Positions 25,215 through 34,539 are shown, counted from the first letter of the stretch. The stretch: 64,000 nucleotides of DNA from Peribacillus simplex (GCF_900156045.1 NZ_FTMX01000010.1:62001-126000); one strand, 5' to 3'. A program made the numbers and translations. The notes: generated by a model from the sequence alone, not told the origin.

Positions 25215-25639
25215 TATATGTTATCCAGCGTTAAGGTGAATCGAATCATGAATGGAAAGGATTTTATAGATCTAGAAGGCTAACAGAATGAGAAACTTGT
25301 GTAAATAAACAACAAATTTTAATATTTGAAAAAGGTTATCTTAATGAATCACCTTGGCAAGATGGCAAGTAGTGCGAGTATGTCCTTCAGTATTTGTCCT
25401 CGGGCTTGTCCTCGTCATTATTAAAATTTATTTAAATGTATTTCAGGTGAAATTTTAAAATGGTTGATATGCAGGGGTTTTAAAAACCCTATTTACTTCT
25501 ATTATAAATCCAAATGAATGGGCGGCATGATGTAATCATCGCCTAGAACCCTTGGTATATATGGGTTTGTAAGGTGGAGATTAGTGAAATGCTAACTTTT
25601 TGCTAACTTTTAGTTTTTGAAACAACTTTATTTCAACAA
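25215..25639. other. Gene-free stretch beside the integrase remnant
   Basis: No gene recognised. An 11-base sequence (TGCTAACTTTT) is repeated directly and without a gap at 25590-25611, about 30 bases from the integrase stop, where arm-type integrase sites or an attachment site could be expected. Confidence 0.4.
25590..25611. repeat. Two tandem copies of TGCTAACTTTT next to the integrase remnant
   Basis: Exact 11-base direct repeat, contiguous. Its place at the 3' end of a tyrosine-integrase remnant suggests an arm-type site or attachment-region remnant; this is inference. Confidence 0.5.
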
Positions 25640-26640
25640 TTAGAGGAGACCTTTCGTAAGTTCACTGAACTTATGGGAGGTCTTTTCTTTGATATTTTTT
25701 GTCATATGAGAGTAAATGTTCATCGTCGTGTTTATATCGGAATGCCCCAATCTTTCTTGAATCTCTTTTACGCCTGCCCCAGCTTCAATGAGAAGTGATG
25801 TATGAGTATGTCTAAACTGTGGGGGGTAATATGCTTGTCTACGTCCATATGCTTCAATAGACGCTGTAAACGCAATACCATTTGCTTCATAACCCGTGGA
25901 TTACCGATATTTTCAGAAAAATGAAATCTTGATCCTCATATACTAACCGTTGTTTCATTTTCAATTCCATCTGCTCACGCTTGTTTGCTTTGAATAAGGC
26001 GACAAGTCCATCGTCAATCATGATTGTACGGATTGACTTTTTTGTTTTTGGGGTTAGGAGTTGATAACCTGTACTTTTGTTATTTGGATTATAGTATGTT
26101 TTGATATTCTTATTGTTTTCTTAGTAAGGTCCAGGTCTGTCCATTTTAATGTTAACATTTCTCCTAAACGAATACCGGTATATGCCAAAGTAGCAAAACA
26201 TAGATAGTCTAGATATAATCCATGTTCTTTTGTGATACGTAGAAAGGTTTTCAGTTCATTTAGCTCAAGAAACTTTTCCTTAACCTCGTCTCTTCGATAT
26301 CCTCAACAATCAAATGCTTTTTTGGCATGACAAAGCCATAGGTTGGATTTGTCTTTATCAAGTCTTGCCTGATAGCATGCTTGAAGATTATGTTTCCCGT
26401 CGTATGGATACTATCAATATAGTTATGGCTAAATTCCTTATTTAGTTCGTTGATTCGTCATTGATACATATGCTTTGTAATCTTAAGAAGGGGTAGGTGC
26501 CCCCATGTTGATACAAGATGCTTCATAGCTATCCTACGAGAGTCTATTCGGTAATCGCGATAATCTCTAAAAAAGGATTCCACTTTTTCTTCCGGAGTTT
26601 CAATACTTTCAATTAATTTTATGAGTTCTTGTTTATTCAT
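25640..26640 (-). pseudogene. Tyrosine integrase of phage/ICE type, frameshifted
   Basis: Read on the minus strand, the pieces give a whole phage-type integrase in order. First is an N-terminal arm (MNKQELIKLIESIETPEEK..., ending KITKHMYQ at 26458), then an INELNKEF..KHAIRQDLIKTNP core-binding part, the catalytic TGIRLGEML segment, a FRHTHTSLLIEAG-like HxxR region, and the end QERLGHSDINTTMNIYSHM with the active-site His and Tyr. Several frameshifts and stops break it, so it is inactive. It lies at the right end of the restriction/FRG/DUF5677 island and suggests that the island came in by site-specific integration and is now fixed. Confidence 0.85.
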
Positions 26641-27400
26641 TATGTTCCCCCTTATTTAATTTTAGCACCTTATTTGTTAGTGAAATCAATCTTTTGAATG
26701 TGCGTTCCTTAAGATATACCTCTTATAACTAAAGATCAAACAGATACTATAATTACAAACAATAGTATTCCTGTACCAAGTGATATTTGGAGTAGTTTTG
26801 GATGCCTATCGCGAGGTTTTGGAAGGCTCAGTGACACTAGCAAACCTTCATCTATCTACCGATAAGTGGCTCGTATTCAATCCGATAGGTCTATCATTGG
26901 ACCTCCGGATGCACCCACCAACAATATCAAACGTATGTAATATATATTGGGACAAATGTCGTGCTTTGGAGAATAGTTGTCAACAAGCAGAAACTGACTT
27001 TGACTCATACCACAGACCCTAAACTAAAAGATTTAGCAAAGGTGAACGGGAGCATTATAAAAGCCAGTTAGATATAGCTAATCAGGATTGGATTGTCAGA
27101 GATTGCAAGGCAGGAAAGGAAATAGCTGCAATTACCGAAAGTTCCTTAAATGATAAGTACACCGAGTCAGTAGATAGGATGATCAAACAACTTTAGTAAC
27201 TCGTAGCCTTAAATTTGATAACTCATTCACCCGGATGCCGCTTCCTATGAAGATAAAGATACATTCCTAAACAGTTTGGATCCGTTTTTTGATAACCGAG
27301 ACTGATCCCGTTTGAATTAGTAGCATCAGAAGACAAGATCTCTGTAAACAATCATATTAAGCAGAAAAATTATAATTTATAGAATTTTCAAAAAAATAAA
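26641..27400. other. Decayed sequence, no gene resolved
   Basis: About 760 bases. Two short frames look like broken coding sequence (26780-27022, and a frame ending at 27196 that reads WIVRDCKAGKEIAAITES), but neither can be assigned or joined to a gene. Confidence 0.4.
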
Positions 27401-27429
27401 TTGACGTTTTTCTGTTAACTATCTACAAT
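27401..27429 (+). promoter_or_regulatory. Sigma-A promoter ahead of the GntR remnant
   Basis: TTGACG, a 17-base spacer and TACAAT, close to consensus. It is followed by two copies of a 15-base operator-like sequence and points at the GntR remnant. Confidence 0.7.
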
Positions 27430-27444
27430 ATAATTAAAACTTGT

Positions 27445-27459
27445 ATGGTACATGGTAGA
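27445..27459. promoter_or_regulatory. Operator-like site, copy 1 (ATGGTACATGGTAGA)
   Basis: Fifteen bases identical to the right part of the palindrome at 27544-27564, placed about 15 bases after the -10 element. Confidence 0.55.
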
Positions 27460-27543
27460 AGTCTTTTATTTTTTGTGGTTTCAAAGCTAGAAATAAATGA
27501 TCATTATAGTTTCAGGCTATACGGTTAGGAATTTTTAGTGAAA

Positions 27544-27564
27544 TCTACCATGGTACATGGTAGA
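27544..27564. promoter_or_regulatory. Operator-like palindrome, copy 2
   Basis: Perfect 9-bp arms TCTACCATG/CATGGTAGA with a 3-base spacer, ending just before the AAAGGAGGG ribosome site of the GntR remnant. Probably the autoregulatory site of that regulator. Confidence 0.65.
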
Positions 27565-27577
27565 TAAAGGAGGGAAC

Positions 27578-28013
27578 ATGTGTAACAAAACCAACTGAAA
27601 AAGAATTAAAGAGTTGTTTACTGTAAAGAAAGTTATGGAAGGCCTTACGGCAGGTTTACTAGCGGATAAAGGAATGTTAAGGAAATTAACGAAATTCAGA
27701 AAGTAGTAGCATCTATAGAGATAGCCGTCCAAACATCAAATCACAGGCTATATGTCGAAGTAAATAATATATTCATAAAGCCACACTTGAAAGGCCTGAC
27801 AACTCTGAATTTTACACTATTTGCTTAATTTACTCCTTAAGCAGATACCATATAGCGGGTATGTTTATACAAGCATTGAGGTACCTAATCGCCTTGAAAT
27901 TCACTTAAGGAACACCATGCAATCTTAGCATCTATGTAAAAGGGGACCGTGATGAAGCCGAGAAGGCCATGGGTGAGCATGTAAGAGCAAATAGAAGGAA
28001 ACTTAAAACATGA
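27578..28013 (+). pseudogene. GntR-family (FCD domain) regulator remnant
   Basis: After a strong ribosome site, translated pieces in shifting frames read like a FadR-type FCD ligand domain: TVKKVMEGLTAGLLADKGM, then NEIQKVVASIEIAVQTSNHRLYVEVN, then NSEFYTI, then DRDEAEKAMGEHVRANRRKL, the conserved last helix, ending at TGA 28011. At least three frameshifts or stops are needed to join them, and the N-terminal winged helix is missing, so the gene is dead. It lies upstream of the MatC-like carrier and probably once controlled it; FCD regulators commonly govern uptake of organic acids. Confidence 0.7.
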
Positions 28014-28417
28014 ATTGCCAAAAAGCTTTACCAAAAATCACAGAATGAGGAAAGGGTTAATAATTTTCTATAAATTGTCAGGTGTATTGAAGAATTTTAC
28101 AAAATTTGAGAAGAAATCCTTCGAACTAACCAAAATTGTAATTGTGTACGACAAGATAGGGGACGGAGGACCTGACCACCTCCAGGTCACGGTTAGCGGC
28201 ACTAATGAATCACTTGAACATGGATAAAAGCCATCTGGTTGACTTTTTCTTTGGGTGGAATGGTGGCCTAGGCATTTACGTTAAAATATACAGAAAAATT
28301 GGAAGCGTTAACAATTCTGAATACAGTTGCTAATCGGAGCTGTAGAGAAAGTTACAGATAAGAAATATTCAGATTATAAATCTTTATAACATTCAGCTTT
28401 AATAGGGAGGGTTTTAA
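28014..28417. other. Decayed coding sequence upstream of the MatC-like gene
   Basis: About 400 bases. Two frames (up to 28227, and a shifted one around 28223-28330 reading HLVDFFFGWNGGLGIYVKI) look like a broken former gene that I cannot assign. No intact gene is seen. Confidence 0.4.
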
Positions 28418-29704
28418 ATGAGTGTAGAAATTTTGTCAATAATAGTTCTTATAGTTATGTTTATTATTGCCTCGATTTTTCCAATTAATCTTGGAATATT
28501 TGGATTCGTCGCAGCTTTTATTGTGGGTAACCTTATCAGCGGACTTGAAATAGAAGAAATCTTTAGTGGCTTTCCAGCAAGCCTGTTCGTTATTCTTGCA
28601 GGGGTTACTTATTTGTTCTCAATAGCTCAGACCAACGGGACTATTGACTTGATTACTCAATCAGGTCTACGTTTGGTCAGAGGTAACATTGGTCTTGTTC
28701 CATGGATAATGTTTATTCTAAGTACTTTACTGACTAGTGTTGGTGCACATGGAGTTGCTTCTGTCGCGGTTTTCGCTCCGATTGCGTTAAGATTGGCAGC
28801 TCAAAACAACATTAATCCCCTAATGATGGGAATAATGGTTACTCAGGGAGCATTTGCAGGTTCTTATTCACCTATAAATCCTGTAGGGGTTGTAGTTAAC
28901 GGTGTTTTGCAATCACGGGACTTGCCTACCGCACCAGGGTTACTCTACCTAAATGCTCTTATCTTTAGTGTAGTGTTTGCGGGGATTATATTTGTTATTT
29001 TTGGTGGAGTTCGATTATTGAAAAAACAGCTCAATCGTGATGTACCGCATACTTCAGAAATAGCAACTACATTGGAAGAGAATACAGATATACAGGAAGT
29101 AACCAAGATTACCTGGTATAAAGGAGCTACGCTTGCAGGTATAGTTCTTATGGTCATCTTTACACTTGTGTTCGACGCAAACATTGGTTTTGCTGCGTTT
29201 ACAGTAGGTTTAGTGTTGGCCTTATTTTCTCCTAGAGAGCAATCTGGAGTACTTGCGCGTATGCCATGGGCTGTTATCCTAATGATATCGGGAATCGTGA
29301 CTTATGTGGGAGTAATGGAAAAGATCGGTACCACTGAATACTTAACTCATTTAATAGAAAAAGTAGGTAACCCTATGATCGCGGCACTCGCAGCGTCATA
29401 TATAGGTGGAGTAATCTCGGCCTTTGCCTCGACTACAGGTATCTTAGCGGCTATACTTCCGATGGCGGCTCCTATCCTACAAGATCCTACAATATCGGCT
29501 ATTGGCGTAATTACAGCAATCTGCATTGCTTCTGCCATTGTTGATTTAAGTCCTTTCTCTACAAATGGGGCATTATTACTTGCGAATGTCCAAGGCGTAA
29601 AAGAGCGTGTGTTTTTCCGACAGATATTAATCTTTTCAATAGTTATTATCGCTACTGCACCGGGAATTGCATGGCTTGTATTTGTTTTAATTGGAATACC
29701 ATAA
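28418..29704 (+). CDS. MatC-like / SLC13-type carboxylate permease
   Basis: A 428-aa polytopic membrane carrier with about 12 membrane segments, resembling the MatC/DASS-type dicarboxylate carriers (N-terminal MatC domain; conserved GVTYLFSIAQTNGTID, then GAHGVASVAVFAPIALRLAA, then GSYSPINPVGVV with the SxxNPxG substrate signature, and a mirrored STTGILAAILPMA near the end). The substrate is probably malonate, tartronate or a similar small dicarboxylate; this is not provable here. The ribosome site is GGGAGG. A decayed FCD-type regulator with intact operators lies upstream. It has no enzyme partner in the immediate vicinity, so it may be the last survivor of a lost catabolic cluster. Confidence 0.75.
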   Translation: MSVEILSIIVLIVMFIIASIFPINLGIFGFVAAFIVGNLISGLEIEEIFSGFPASLFVILAGVTYLFSIAQTNGTIDLITQSGLRLVRGNIGLVPWIMFILSTLLTSVGAHGVASVAVFAPIALRLAAQNNINPLMMGIMVTQGAFAGSYSPINPVGVVVNGVLQSRDLPTAPGLLYLNALIFSVVFAGIIFVIFGGVRLLKKQLNRDVPHTSEIATTLEENTDIQEVTKITWYKGATLAGIVLMVIFTLVFDANIGFAAFTVGLVLALFSPREQSGVLARMPWAVILMISGIVTYVGVMEKIGTTEYLTHLIEKVGNPMIAALAASYIGGVISAFASTTGILAAILPMAAPILQDPTISAIGVITAICIASAIVDLSPFSTNGALLLANVQGVKERVFFRQILIFSIVIIATAPGIAWLVFVLIGIP

Positions 29705-29779
29705 TTTCTTAACTGTCAGTAGAATTTGGAGTTATCTGGTTTCCTGCTTGGGGATCGAGAATAATCAGGCCATATTTAG

Positions 29780-30414
29780 GGGTTGTACGAGCTTAAAAGT
29801 ATAACTCCGGTGACAGATTTTCCAGAGCACTATGATGTCCCTTTTAGGGGGAAGGCGAAGGTTGATAGTATATATAGATATGATTTAAAAAAATAGCTGG
29901 ATTTGAGGACCTGGTGAATAGAGTTGTCATTAAGTGGGACGGGGTTGGCTCGGGATGGTGCATCAAATTTGATACATACAATAATGAGGTGGTTCAAGTA
30001 CTACCTAAAGGATATGTACGAGACTTCCCGGGTTATTTAGAAATCAATTTATCTTTTCGTGAACTACAAGGGATAGTTAAAGATCCTAATGCTAATGCCA
30101 TTTGGCATAAAATACTTTCTTCGGTTGGTGCTGTCTATCTTATTGTAGATACAAAGGATGGGAAACAATATGTAGGGTCTGCTTCCGGAAAAGAGGGCTT
30201 ACTCGGAAGGTGGAAAGAATACGCGATTAATGGTCACGGAAATAATATAAAGTTAAAAGAGCTCATTGATGCTGGCCCTCAGCGAATTCATACTTTCAAA
30301 TACACGATCCTTCAAACGTTACCAAAAACATTAACGAAAGAGGAAGTCCTTAGAGAAGAGATTAAATTCAAAGAAAAACTTGGTTCCAGAGCCTATAGGT
30401 TAAATTTAAATTAA
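29780..30414 (+). pseudogene. GIY-YIG nuclease family gene, N-terminus lost and frameshifted
   Basis: The intact right part (29914-30414) encodes a GIY-YIG domain (GAVYLIVDTKDGKQYVGSA, later a LGRWKEYAI block). Upstream, a second frame continues the protein (GLYELKSITPVTDFP...YRYDLKK) up to a run of seven A at 29887-29893, where a one-base slip joins it to the GIY-YIG frame (IAGFEDLVNRVVIKW). A TAG lies in frame directly before GLYEL, and the rest of the N-terminus is missing. The length of the complete family member is roughly 270-300 aa. A shorter translated product from GTG 29914 is possible, but this looks like a broken gene. Confidence 0.65.
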
Positions 30415-30420
30415 ATAAAA

Positions 30421-30449
30421 AAAAGCTGACCGATACAGGTCAGCTTTTT
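30421..30449 (+). terminator. Terminator (bidirectional) after the GIY-YIG gene
   Basis: Eleven-base perfect stem AAAAGCTGACC/GGTCAGCTTTT with a 6-base loop and T-run. It serves the GIY-YIG side and, in reverse, the end of the DUF456 gene. Confidence 0.88.
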
Positions 30450-30471
30450 CCTTACTCTAAATTGTTTTTAA

Positions 30472-30954
30472 TTAAAAGATTACAGCTAAAATGAACCAAA
30501 TGATCATCAACAATTGAATCAATATTTTGGCTAAGCTGCCACCTAAAAAGCCTATAATGGTAGCAAATCCAACTTTAGTAGCCTTCATCATATCTTTATG
30601 TATGATTAATTCCGTAACAAGGACCGCTAAAAATGGAACAAGAATAATTCCAAAAGGAGGGAAAACAAATGAACCAACAATCGTAGCAATAGCTGCTATT
30701 GTCTCGGATGTTTTCGAACCTCCATATTTCTTAACAAAGTAACTGTTCGCAATAATATCGGCCGCGATTAATACACCGCTTAACACCACCATACTGATCC
30801 AGAACCATAAAGATAACGCATCCGAATTAATGAGAAATTGATAAACTGCAAATCCACCCCATATGGCCACAACCGAAGGGATGATAGGATAGACAATTCC
30901 TACAAAACTTAAAGCGAACAAGAGAATAGTTAATCCCCACCATAAAATATCCAA
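30472..30954 (-). CDS. DUF456 membrane protein (YqgC-like)
   Basis: A 160-aa protein of the DUF456 family, related to B. subtilis YqgC, with about four hydrophobic segments. The family hallmark GXVYPXIP (here GIVYPIIPSV) is at residues about 19-28, and the repeated glycine-rich GGSLAKILIQ segment comes near the end. Its function is unknown; the family is widespread in Bacillales. The start is TTG, supported by an AAAGGTGG ribosome site about 9 bases upstream. A convergent terminator at 30421 separates it from the GIY-YIG remnant. Confidence 0.85.
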   Translation of the reverse strand: MDILWWGLTILLFALSFVGIVYPIIPSVVAIWGGFAVYQFLINSDALSLWFWISMVVLSGVLIAADIIANSYFVKKYGGSKTSETIAAIATIVGSFVFPPFGIILVPFLAVLVTELIIHKDMMKATKVGFATIIGFLGGSLAKILIQLLMIIWFILAVIF

Positions 30955-31038
30955 TAAAACTCCACCTTTTCATACTTACGTATCATTTATCTACTAAATT
31001 ATATTTCTATCTAGGGACAATAACAAATTTATTCTTTT

Positions 31039-31087
31039 TTTGTATATAAAAAGAAGCAGACTTAAGACTTCACTTTTTATATACAAA
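31039..31087. repeat. Perfect 15-bp inverted repeat
   Basis: Arms TTTGTATATAAAAAG/CTTTTTATATACAAA around a loop of about 19 bases that itself contains GAAG/CTTC. T-rich on the left, A-rich on the right; it may be a bidirectional terminator or a folded element. Confidence 0.6.
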
Positions 31088-31188
31088 AGCACTGTTATGA
31101 TAAAAAGTATAATTTCATTAAATGCTCAAAACGAATATAAATACTAGCACTAAAGGTAGGGGTGCAAATTTTAACATTTTAAAATAAG

Positions 31189-31225
31189 AGCATTTCTTTG
31201 TAATGAGAAATGCTTTTTATTTTTG
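31189..31225 (+). terminator. Terminator-like hairpin
   Basis: Nine-base stem AGCATTTCT/AGAAATGCT with an 8-base loop, followed by TTTTATTTTTG. No gene directly upstream needs it, so it may be a relic or belong to a small RNA. Confidence 0.6.
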
Positions 31226-31346
31226 TCAAAATTAAAAGGATATAATAATAACAATAATAATATAATTAAAAACGATATGATTTTATTGCAAAACAATAAA
31301 TCATGTGTTAAAGTCATTTTATTATTAAATCAGTGAGGTGCTTTAA

Positions 31347-31835
31347 ATGAATTTTAAACAAGGTTCAACCTCTTTCTTAAAGGTAATTATTTTTCTGATT
31401 GGAATTGCGATGCTTGCTTTATGTATCTATTGGTTGCCTGAGATAGCCATTAAAGATGCAAAGGTACATCCAGATACGGCTTATTTCCTAATCCCCTTTT
31501 TAGTATGTGCATATGGATTCTGTATTACGTTTTCTGTGGCGTTGTATCAAGCATTTAAACTACTAACCTCTATCGAAAAAAACAATGCTTTCTCTGAATT
31601 ATCCCTTAAATCTTTGAAGGTTATAAAAAAATGTGCTTTTACAGTCATTCTCCTCATTTTGTTAGGAATAGTAAGCTTAAAGGTACTTGCTAAAATCACA
31701 GGAGACGACCCAGCAGGTCCTATATCACTAAGTCTAATGGGTATTTTAGCAACAAGTATCATCGCAGCCATTGTGGATGCACTTCAAAAGCCATTAAAAA
31801 ATGTCCCAGATATTAAGTCAAAAATGAATGATTAA
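31347..31835 (+). CDS. DUF2975 membrane protein
   Basis: A 162-aa protein of the DUF2975 family with about four membrane segments (residues about 12-28, 44-68, 92-114 and 125-145) and short charged ends. Members usually sit directly upstream of a YozG-type HTH regulator and form a two-gene unit. Here the following bases hold no HTH gene, only a short frame and a terminator at 31953, so the usual partner is missing. The ribosome site is GAGGTG, 6-7 bases from the ATG. Its function is unknown. Confidence 0.8.
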   Translation: MNFKQGSTSFLKVIIFLIGIAMLALCIYWLPEIAIKDAKVHPDTAYFLIPFLVCAYGFCITFSVALYQAFKLLTSIEKNNAFSELSLKSLKVIKKCAFTVILLILLGIVSLKVLAKITGDDPAGPISLSLMGILATSIIAAIVDALQKPLKNVPDIKSKMND

Positions 31836-32401
31836 CGGATATGTAAGACTTTGGATTGTCTGCCAGGTGATTTTTGGAGTACAAAAGCGACGAAGACACT
31901 CAATAAAAACAGACACAACTAATTTATTTAACTACGGGGACGATAGCTCAATGAACCGCCTTTTCACCAAGGCGGTTTTCTTATGGTCAAATATCAACAT
32001 TAGAATTTAACATAGCCTTTAATAAAGAAATTCTAAATGAGTTTTAATCAAACCATTTTTCTTAATTTTTTTTCAAAACGGATTCGTTTTACCCGTAAAA
32101 AAAGTAATAGAGTGTGCAATTTTTAATTGAACTTTATTTTAAAGTAAACTTTAGATAAATAGAGTGTTTTGTTAAGGTTTTTGAGAATTGTGAAGAAATG
32201 GACTTAAACTATAATAGGGGGGCGGCACTCAAATTGGGAGCCGTCTTTTTACTATCGCTGCGATTGCGGCTGTAAAATAAGTGGCACCAGAAAATGTATA
32301 TATTGATTTAAAAATGGAATTACCTTAAAATAAAAATCAAAGATTACCTTTTCAGGATATCGAATCTTTCTAACTTTAGCAAAGAGTGGAAGGATTCCAT
32401 G
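31836..32401. other. Gene-free stretch before ftsZ-like gene
   Basis: About 565 bases with no credible gene. It holds a terminator hairpin at 31953-31980 and a weaker G/C hairpin with T-run near 32219-32252. A 60-codon frame at 31828 has no support. Confidence 0.45.
31953..31982 (+). terminator. Intrinsic terminator
   Basis: Ten-base stem GAACCGCCTT/AAGGCGGTTT with a 6-base loop and T-rich tail, about 120 bases after the DUF2975 stop. Confidence 0.75.
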
Positions 32402-32460
32402 AAAGGCATTGTCGTTAGCAGCTCCTTTACGGGACTGCTAACGACAATGCCTTTTTCTTT
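32402..32460 (+). terminator. Very strong hairpin upstream of the ftsZ-like gene
   Basis: Twenty-base perfect stem (starting AAAGGCATTG, ending CAATGCCTTT) with a 13-base loop and a T-run. It isolates the ftsZ-like gene from upstream transcription. If it is part of the gene's leader it could act as an attenuator. Confidence 0.75.
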
Positions 32461-32577
32461 AACTAAGTCTAATTATAAGAAATACAAAACATTTCGAATA
32501 AAATGAATGAATGTTTTCCAATGTTATTTGAATAGTTTGGAACAAGGTAATTTCAATGAACTAGGAGGTCCTATAAT

Positions 32578-33600
32578 ATGGATTTTGATACAAGTGTAAA
32601 CTCATTAGTTAACATTAAAGTAATTGGAATCGGCGGTGGAGGAAATAACGCCGTTAACCGTATGATCGAGCATGGAGTTAAAGGTGTAGAATTTATTGCT
32701 GTTAATACAGATGCACAATCTCTTAATTTATCAAAAGCAGAAGTCAAGATACAAATCGGTGCAACATTAACAAGAGGTTTAGGATCAGGGGCAAATCCAG
32801 AAGTAGGCAAAAAGGCAGTTATAGAAAGCAAAGAGCAGATCCAAGAAGCATTAAAAGGTACAGACATGGTATTCGTTACAGCTGGAATGGGCGGCGGTAT
32901 AGGAACGGGTGCTGCTCCTGCTATTGCTCAAATTGCCCGTGAGCTTGATATATTAACCATTGGCGTTGTAACACTACCGTTTGCGTTTGAGGGCCATAAG
33001 CGTGCAACACAAGCAGCAGGCGGAATCGTCTCAATGAAGAAATCAGTGGACACATTAATAGTTATTCCAAACGATCGTTTATTGAAGACTTTACATAAAA
33101 ATACACCCATGCTTGAAGCATTTCGTGAAGCGGATAATGTTCTTCGCGAAAGTATCCAAGGTATATCGGATTTAATTGCTGTACCAGGTTTAATCAACCT
33201 TGATTTTGCTGACGTGAAAACAATCATGTCCAATAAAGGGTCTGCCTTAATAGGCATTGGCAGAGCAACAGGTAAAAATCGCGCTGTGGAAGCTGCAAAG
33301 AAAGCAATTTCCAGTCCATTACTTAACACTTCGATTAACGGAGCCCAAGGTGTGCTAATGAAACTTACAGGCGCCAATATAAGTTTATATGAAGTACAAG
33401 AGGCAGCCAATTTTGTTACTTCTGCGGCAGACTCAGAGTTTAATATGATTTTCGGTTCTGTTATTGACGAAAACTTAAAAGATGAAATTATAGTAATTAT
33501 CATTGCTACTGGCTTGAATGATCAGGAGATTCTATCATTAAAAATGTCTGCCCGTCCTTCAAAAGCAGAAATGGAAAAAACACTGTCACCAGAGTTCTGA
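32578..33600 (+). CDS. FtsZ-family protein, solitary divergent copy without C-terminal tail
   Basis: A 340-aa tubulin-like GTPase. The full FtsZ core is present: nucleotide-binding [12 protein letters not shown] (19-30), the tubulin signature loop GGGIGTG (105-111) and the T7 catalytic loop N207-L-D209-F-A-D212. In the signature loop Ile replaces the usual first Thr (GGGTGTG). The protein stops about 25 residues after the core; the long linker and the conserved C-terminal peptide that binds FtsA, ZapA-like proteins and SepF in canonical Bacillus FtsZ (about 380 aa) are absent. It has an AGGAGG ribosome site, is monocistronic between strong hairpins, and is not next to ftsA or the dcw genes, so it is most likely an extra paralogue rather than the cell's main division protein. 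Confidence 0.92.
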   Translation: MDFDTSVNSLVNIKVIGIGGGGNNAVNRMIEHGVKGVEFIAVNTDAQSLNLSKAEVKIQIGATLTRGLGSGANPEVGKKAVIESKEQIQEALKGTDMVFVTAGMGGGIGTGAAPAIAQIARELDILTIGVVTLPFAFEGHKRATQAAGGIVSMKKSVDTLIVIPNDRLLKTLHKNTPMLEAFREADNVLRESIQGISDLIAVPGLINLDFADVKTIMSNKGSALIGIGRATGKNRAVEAAKKAISSPLLNTSINGAQGVLMKLTGANISLYEVQEAANFVTSAADSEFNMIFGSVIDENLKDEIIVIIIATGLNDQEILSLKMSARPSKAEMEKTLSPEF

Positions 33601-34046
33601 TACAAAAATTTCACGAAGGGAGCCGTTTAGGCTTCCTTTTGTACGTTCTGTTTTTAGCTCCTTAATTAATCGTATGCTGTTAAGGATGACAAGAATCGTA
33701 CTTCCTTTTTTACTGTTCACTCATTGAAAATGGTACTAAGTTAATGATGTGGTAGAAAAAAATTTAGAAAGGTTAAGTTTATCAAATACATTAGTTTTTG
33801 ATAAGGAGTTTTCCTGTTTGTAAAATCAGTGTTTTATCCCTTCACAATGGTGGCAGTTCTATTTTTTATAAACATGAAGAAATTTTAAGATTAAGTTTAT
33901 CTTTTTTTAAGAATTTTTTAAATGGAAGTTTATAATTGGGTACTAACATAATAGAAGTAGTAACTAAGTTCATTGAGTGGATCTGAGACTTTTTCATTCC
34001 AGTTTATAGCAAAAATAATAATGAATGATAGGCAGGTGAATTTGAT
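33601..34046. other. Region after the ftsZ-like gene
   Basis: It holds the terminator at 33616 and otherwise no recognisable gene in about 400 AT-rich bases. Confidence 0.4.
33616..33640 (+). terminator. Terminator of the ftsZ-like gene
   Basis: Stem AAGGGAGCC/GGCTTCCTT (one wobble) with a 5-base loop and T-run, 16 bases after the stop codon. Confidence 0.82.
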
Positions 34047-34439
34047 GTGGAGGTGGCTAACAATAGGATAGTTATTGGTGGCATTATCCTCCTTCAGGGA
34101 TGCATCTCAGATTAAGATGCAGAACCAAATGCACAGGAAACTGAAATAAGGGTAAAAATAGGTGTGAATGAACAATTAATTCAAGCTGCAGTACACAAGG
34201 AAACAGAAACAATAAAGAGATTGATTGAGGAAGGTGTCGATATAAATACAAAGGACTAAGAAGGTCAAACTGCTACTATGATCGCAACTTATAATAATGA
34301 TATCGAAACCACTAAAGTCTTGATTAAAGCGGGGACGGATGTGAACATTCCGGATAGAAATAATGTAACTCATTTGCATGCACGTGAGAAAGAGTTTAAA
34401 GAGATTGAACAAATTTTGTTAAAACCAGGAGCAGAATAG
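34047..34439 (+). pseudogene. Ankyrin-repeat lipoprotein with two in-frame stops
   Basis: A single continuous frame from GTG 34047 to TAG 34437 gives a lipoprotein-type signal with a lipobox (LLQGC), then two ankyrin units (LIQAAVHKETETIKRLIEEGVDINTKD and GQTATMIATYNNDIETTKVLIKAGTDVNIPD). TAA codons at 34113 and 34257 interrupt it, with the frame kept on both sides. It is therefore recently inactivated by base substitutions. The ankyrin units resemble the intact ankyrin-TPR protein at 41946. Confidence 0.75.
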
Positions 34440-34539
34440 TTAGATTGTATAAGCCTCCAAGTAAAATTAATACCGTATTACTGCTTAAATATTAAAAAAA
34501 TTTAAAATATACCACAATAAAAAATGAGGAGACCATAAA

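Larger units (their letters stand above)
30955..31346. other. Gene-free stretch with two hairpins
   Basis: No gene recognised in about 390 bases. It holds a long inverted repeat (31039-31087) and a terminator-like hairpin (31189-31214), both listed separately. Confidence 0.4.

Noticed and set aside
26780..27022. Possible 80-codon gene
   Set aside because: No ribosome site, no recognisable family, and it sits amid clearly decayed sequence.
28015..28227. Possible 70-codon gene
   Set aside because: It continues in another frame and looks like part of a decayed gene rather than a real small protein.
32928..33503. Minus-strand frame of 191 codons
   Set aside because: Antisense to the well-conserved ftsZ-like gene, without ribosome site or family resemblance.
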